Shown here: piece by piece, positions 14,101 to 16,489 of the stretch | Position numbering within the stretch: the stretch's first letter is position 1 | How the letters are laid out: each line of letters begins with the position of its first letter | Origin: Actinomycetota bacterium | GTDB taxonomy: Bacteria; Actinomycetota; Actinomycetes; S36-B12 | DNA length: 16,489 bases | Assembly (NCBI GenBank): GCA_016870425.1 | Contig: VGBQ01000033.1 | Span: 1-16,489, forward strand | Direction of reading: 5' to 3' | Program-made: the position numbers and the translations under genes | Notes under the pieces: model-generated | The model's database searches: none | What the model was told of the DNA's origin: nothing | The model's input: the letters and a program-made list of their open reading frames with translations, nothing else

Positions 14101-14470
14101 CCTCACGGCGGCTCAGCGTGCCGAGGTGCAACGCCTTCTGGAGCACGCCGAGCGACAGTCCGGGCTGACCTTCAGTGCGTACGTCGGCCCGTGGGAGGGC
14201 GGCCGCCCCGGTGTGGAGGCGATGCTCGAGCGGCTCGCCAACCCCGACCGCAGTGTGCTGGTGGCCGTGGATCCGGCTGGTCGGCAGCTCGAGATCGTGA
14301 CGGGGCGCCTCGCGCGCGTCCCGCTCGACGATCGTGCCTGTGGTCTCGCAGCACTGTCGATGACGAGCGCCTTCACCACCGGAGACATCATGGGGGGCTT
14401 GCGCGACGGACTATCCGTGCTGGGGGAGCAAGCCCGGCGTATGCGCGTCGAGTGGGTCGACCAGCCGTAA
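14087..14470 (+). CDS. DUF5130-like (TPM-related) protein
   Basis: A 127-aa protein resembling DUF5130, an actinobacterial family related to the TPM/YgcG domain. Marks are LTAAQRAEVQRLLEHAERQSG (5-25), FSAYVGPWEGG, SVLVAVDPAGRQLEIVTG, and a conserved DDRACGLAALSMTSAF helix followed by GDIMGGLRDGL. No membrane segment; function unknown. Start: GTG 14087 has AGAGG ten nt upstream; GTG 14078 is three codons earlier but only 4 nt from the GAGGAG, so 14087 is slightly preferred. It overlaps the end of the transmembrane-protein gene by 14 bp and is convergent with pepN. Confidence 0.82.
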   Translation: MPAGDLTAAQRAEVQRLLEHAERQSGLTFSAYVGPWEGGRPGVEAMLERLANPDRSVLVAVDPAGRQLEIVTGRLARVPLDDRACGLAALSMTSAFTTGDIMGGLRDGLSVLGEQARRMRVEWVDQP

Positions 14471-14474
14471 CCCC

Positions 14475-14531
14475 CCTCCTTGTGCGCCGAGCGCCTCCTT
14501 GTGCGCCGAGCGCCTCCTTGTGCGCCGAGCG
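14475..14531. repeat. Three perfect 19-bp tandem repeats
   Basis: The unit CCTCCTTGTGCGCCGAGCG occurs three times without a mismatch, at 14475, 14494 and 14513. Each holds GCGCCGAGCG, able to form a tiny GCGC hairpin across units. The array starts 4 bp after the DUF5130-like stop and its last base is the first base of the following inverted repeat. Confidence 0.95.
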
Positions 14532-14579
14532 GTCAGTTGTCGGGACGTTCCCCCTCGTGGCGCCATCCGACAACTGACC
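14531..14579. terminator. Perfect 13-bp inverted repeat between convergent genes
   Basis: Arms GGTCAGTTGTCGG (14531-14543) and CCGACAACTGACC (14567-14579) match perfectly around a 23-nt centre. It lies between the DUF5130-like gene and the C-terminus of pepN, which converge, so a bidirectional terminator is the plain reading. The long loop and lack of U-runs also fit a dispersed extragenic palindrome. Confidence 0.6.
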
Positions 14580-14594
14580 AGTCGGCGGGGAGTT

Positions 14595-16489
14595 CTAGGC
14601 GTCGGCGGCGCGTGCGCGCAGCGAGCGGCTCACTCCGTCGCGACCCTCAACGACAAGTCGACGTAGCGCGGGATTGATGTCATCGCGCGCGAGAAAGGCG
14701 TCGGTGTCGGTGACGGTCTTCGGCTCTACGATGAGGCTCGGGTAGAGCCCCATGGCGAGTGACTGCCCCATCTCCATCGTCTGGGCATCCCAGGCACGCA
14801 CGATCTCGTCGAAGAATCGCGACCGGAAGTGCGAGAGCAGATCGACCTGGTCGGGCTGCACGAAGCCGGCGATGGTGGACTCGAGGATCGCATTGGGCAG
14901 GTCCGTGCGCTCCATCATCTCGGCCCAGGCGAGGTCCTTGGCCTCGAGCGATGGGCGGGCTGCCCGCGCGATCGCGGCCTGGCGACGGCCTGTCGCGGTG
15001 TCGTCGCGGGCCAACTCGGACTCGATGGCGTCGAGCTCGGCGCGCCCGGTGGCCGCGAGGCGCTGGAGGAGGCTCCAGCGCAGGTCGGCATCGACGGCGA
15101 GGCCCTCGAGCACGACGGTGCCATCGAGCAGCCCGGCCACGGTGTCGAGATGGGCATCGCTCGTCGCCACAGATGTGAAGGCGCGCACGAAGGCGAGCTG
15201 ATGGTCCGATCCGGGCTCCGCGGCGCGCATGAGGCTGTCGAGTGCGGCAGCGAGCTTCGCGACGTACGCCGGGCGGTGCTCGGAGGTGGCGAAGAGATCG
15301 ACGGCCGTCTTGACCTGGCGCAGGGTCTGCTGCACGACGCCGATGTCGGTCTCGCGCGGCAGGCCGGCGATCACCAGGTCGACGTAGTCGCCCGTGGGCA
15401 CCTCGGCGTCGCGCACCATGTCCCACGCGGCCCCCCAGACGAGTGCGCGCGGCATGGAGTCGACGAGGTCGCCCAGATGCGCCACGGCGGTCTGCCACGA
15501 CCGGTCGTCGAGGCGCACCTTGGTGAAGGTGAGGTCGTCGTCGTTGAGCAGCAGCAGATCAGGCTGCTTCGCGCCCGCGAGCTGAGGCACTTCGGTGCGC
15601 GGGCCGACGACGTCGAGCTCGATGCGCTCGCGGCGCACGAGCCCGGAGTCGGTGAGGTCGTAGAGCCCGAGCGCCATGCGGTGGGATCGCAGCGTCGGAG
15701 CCACGCCCTCGGGCATGCCCGGGGGCTCCTGCACGATGGTGACCGAGCGGAAGGTGCCGTCGTCGGCGAGGTCGAGATCGGCGCGCATGAGATTGACGCC
15801 GCTCGTCTGCAGCCACTCGGCGGTCCAGCCCGACAGGTCGCGGCCGGACGCGGCTTCGAGCTCGCTGAGCAGGTCCGGGAGCTCGGTGTTGCCCCACGCA
15901 TGCTTGGTGAAGTAGGCGTTGATGCCCCTACGGAAGTTGTCCTCGCCGACCCACGCGACGAGCTGGCGCAGTGCGGACGCCCCCTTGGCGTAGGTGATGC
16001 CGTCGAAGTTCACACGCACGGCATCGAGGTCGACCATGTCGGCGGCGATGGGATGCGTGGAGGGCAGCTGGTCCTGGCGGTAGGCCCATGCCTTGCGCAG
16101 GTTGGAGAATGTCGTCCACGCATCGGTGTAGCGCGTGGCGTTGACGTTAGCGTGGTGCGCCGCCCACTCGGCGAAGGACTCGTTGAGCCAGAGGTCGTCC
16201 CACCACTTCATCGTGACGAGATCACCGAACCACATGTGCGCCATCTCGTGGAGGATGGTGTTGGCCCGCTGCTCGTACGCCGCGTCGGTCACGCGGGAGC
16301 GGAAGACCATGTCCTCGAGGAAGGTGACGCAGGCGGCGTTCTCCATCGCACCGGCGTTGAACTCCGGCACGAAGAGCTGGTCGTACTTCACGAAGGGGTA
16401 GGGGACGCCGAACTCCTCCTCGAAGAATGCGAACCCCTGCTTGGTGAGCAGGAAGATGTCGTCAGAGTCGAGGAACTCGCCGAGGGACT
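14595..16489 (-). CDS. pepN: Aminopeptidase N (M1 zinc metallopeptidase), C-terminal part; start beyond window
   Basis: The frame is open to the right-hand edge, so the N-terminus (roughly the first quarter) is missing; an internal GTG at 16391 is not the start, as the residues before it (GEFLDSDDIF, QGFAFFEEEFGVPYPF) are typical of the family. Catalytic marks are GAMEN (16338-16352), which binds the substrate amino end, and the zinc site HEMAH-18 residues-E (HEMAH at 16236-16250; Glu of NESFAE at 16179-16181). The C-terminal half (about 480 residues) is the helical ERAP1-like domain. The enzyme removes N-terminal amino acids from peptides. The prolyl oligopeptidase in the same window serves related peptide turnover. 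Ends in TAG 16 bp past the 13-bp inverted repeat. Confidence 0.97.
   Translation of the reverse strand, partial: SLGEFLDSDDIFLLTKQGFAFFEEEFGVPYPFVKYDQLFVPEFNAGAMENAACVTFLEDMVFRSRVTDAAYEQRANTILHEMAHMWFGDLVTMKWWDDLWLNESFAEWAAHHANVNATRYTDAWTTFSNLRKAWAYRQDQLPSTHPIAADMVDLDAVRVNFDGITYAKGASALRQLVAWVGEDNFRRGINAYFTKHAWGNTELPDLLSELEAASGRDLSGWTAEWLQTSGVNLMRADLDLADDGTFRSVTIVQEPPGMPEGVAPTLRSHRMALGLYDLTDSGLVRRERIELDVVGPRTEVPQLAGAKQPDLLLLNDDDLTFTKVRLDDRSWQTAVAHLGDLVDSMPRALVWGAAWDMVRDAEVPTGDYVDLVIAGLPRETDIGVVQQTLRQVKTAVDLFATSEHRPAYVAKLAAALDSLMRAAEPGSDHQLAFVRAFTSVATSDAHLDTVAGLLDGTVVLEGLAVDADLRWSLLQRLAATGRAELDAIESELARDDTATGRRQAAIARAARPSLEAKDLAWAEMMERTDLPNAILESTIAGFVQPDQVDLLSHFRSRFFDEIVRAWDAQTMEMGQSLAMGLYPSLIVEPKTVTDTDAFLARDDINPALRRLVVEGRDGVSRSLRARAADA

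Noticed and set aside
1..16489. CRISPR array, tRNA/rRNA genes, transposase or phage genes
   Set aside because: No regular repeat-spacer pattern, no cloverleaf-like sequence and no transposase, integrase or phage protein motif was found.

Overview
The window is about 16.5 kb of high-GC DNA with dense, mostly co-oriented genes. Many starts are GTG, and several starts are preceded by a TANNNT box only 6-8 nt upstream, as in leaderless actinobacterial transcripts. Together with the gene content (EttA, a group II truncated haemoglobin, a DUF5130-type protein, PepN), this points to an actinobacterium, probably in or near Micrococcales. That placement is inference; no rRNA or other marker is present.

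Layout. (1) 94-2499, plus strand: ettA (ribosome-associated ABC-F ATPase) followed by an unrecognised 218-aa protein with a strong ribosome binding site. (2) 2496-7738, minus strand: reading with transcription, an SDR/DUF2867 oxidoreductase-like gene and an ABC1/UbiB-type kinase-like gene 10 bp apart; a two-gene cassette resembling a nucleotidyltransferase toxin-antitoxin pair, joined by ATGA; a truncated haemoglobin; a possible 45-aa leaderless microprotein; and a secreted 201-aa protein. (3) 7739-7950: an intergenic stretch with two near-identical 51-bp repeats, each an imperfect palindrome. (4) 7951-10041, minus: an S9A prolyl oligopeptidase, divergent from (5) 10135-13718, plus: an amidase-signature hydrolase overlapping malQ (4-alpha-glucanotransferase). 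(6) 13723-14470, plus: a small signal-peptide/transmembrane protein overlapping a DUF5130-like protein. (7) 14475-14579: three perfect 19-bp tandem repeats running into a perfect 13-bp inverted repeat, lying between convergent genes. (8) 14595 to the window end, minus: the C-terminal part of aminopeptidase N; its start lies beyond the window.

How it fits together. Most genes are housekeeping or catabolic: translation control, peptide and amide hydrolysis, maltodextrin metabolism and oxygen/NO-related haem protein. EttA, glbO-type globin and pepN lie near one another in other actinobacteria (for example M. tuberculosis), so the genes between globin and the DUF5130/pepN end look like a lineage-specific filling of a conserved neighbourhood.

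The least ordinary features are: a toxin-antitoxin-like cassette whose upstream gene appears to be cut by an in-frame TGA; the 45-aa leaderless ORF followed by two hairpins; the palindromic 51-bp repeat pair; and the 19-bp repeat/13-bp palindrome. I saw no tRNA, rRNA, CRISPR array, insertion sequence or recognisable phage gene.
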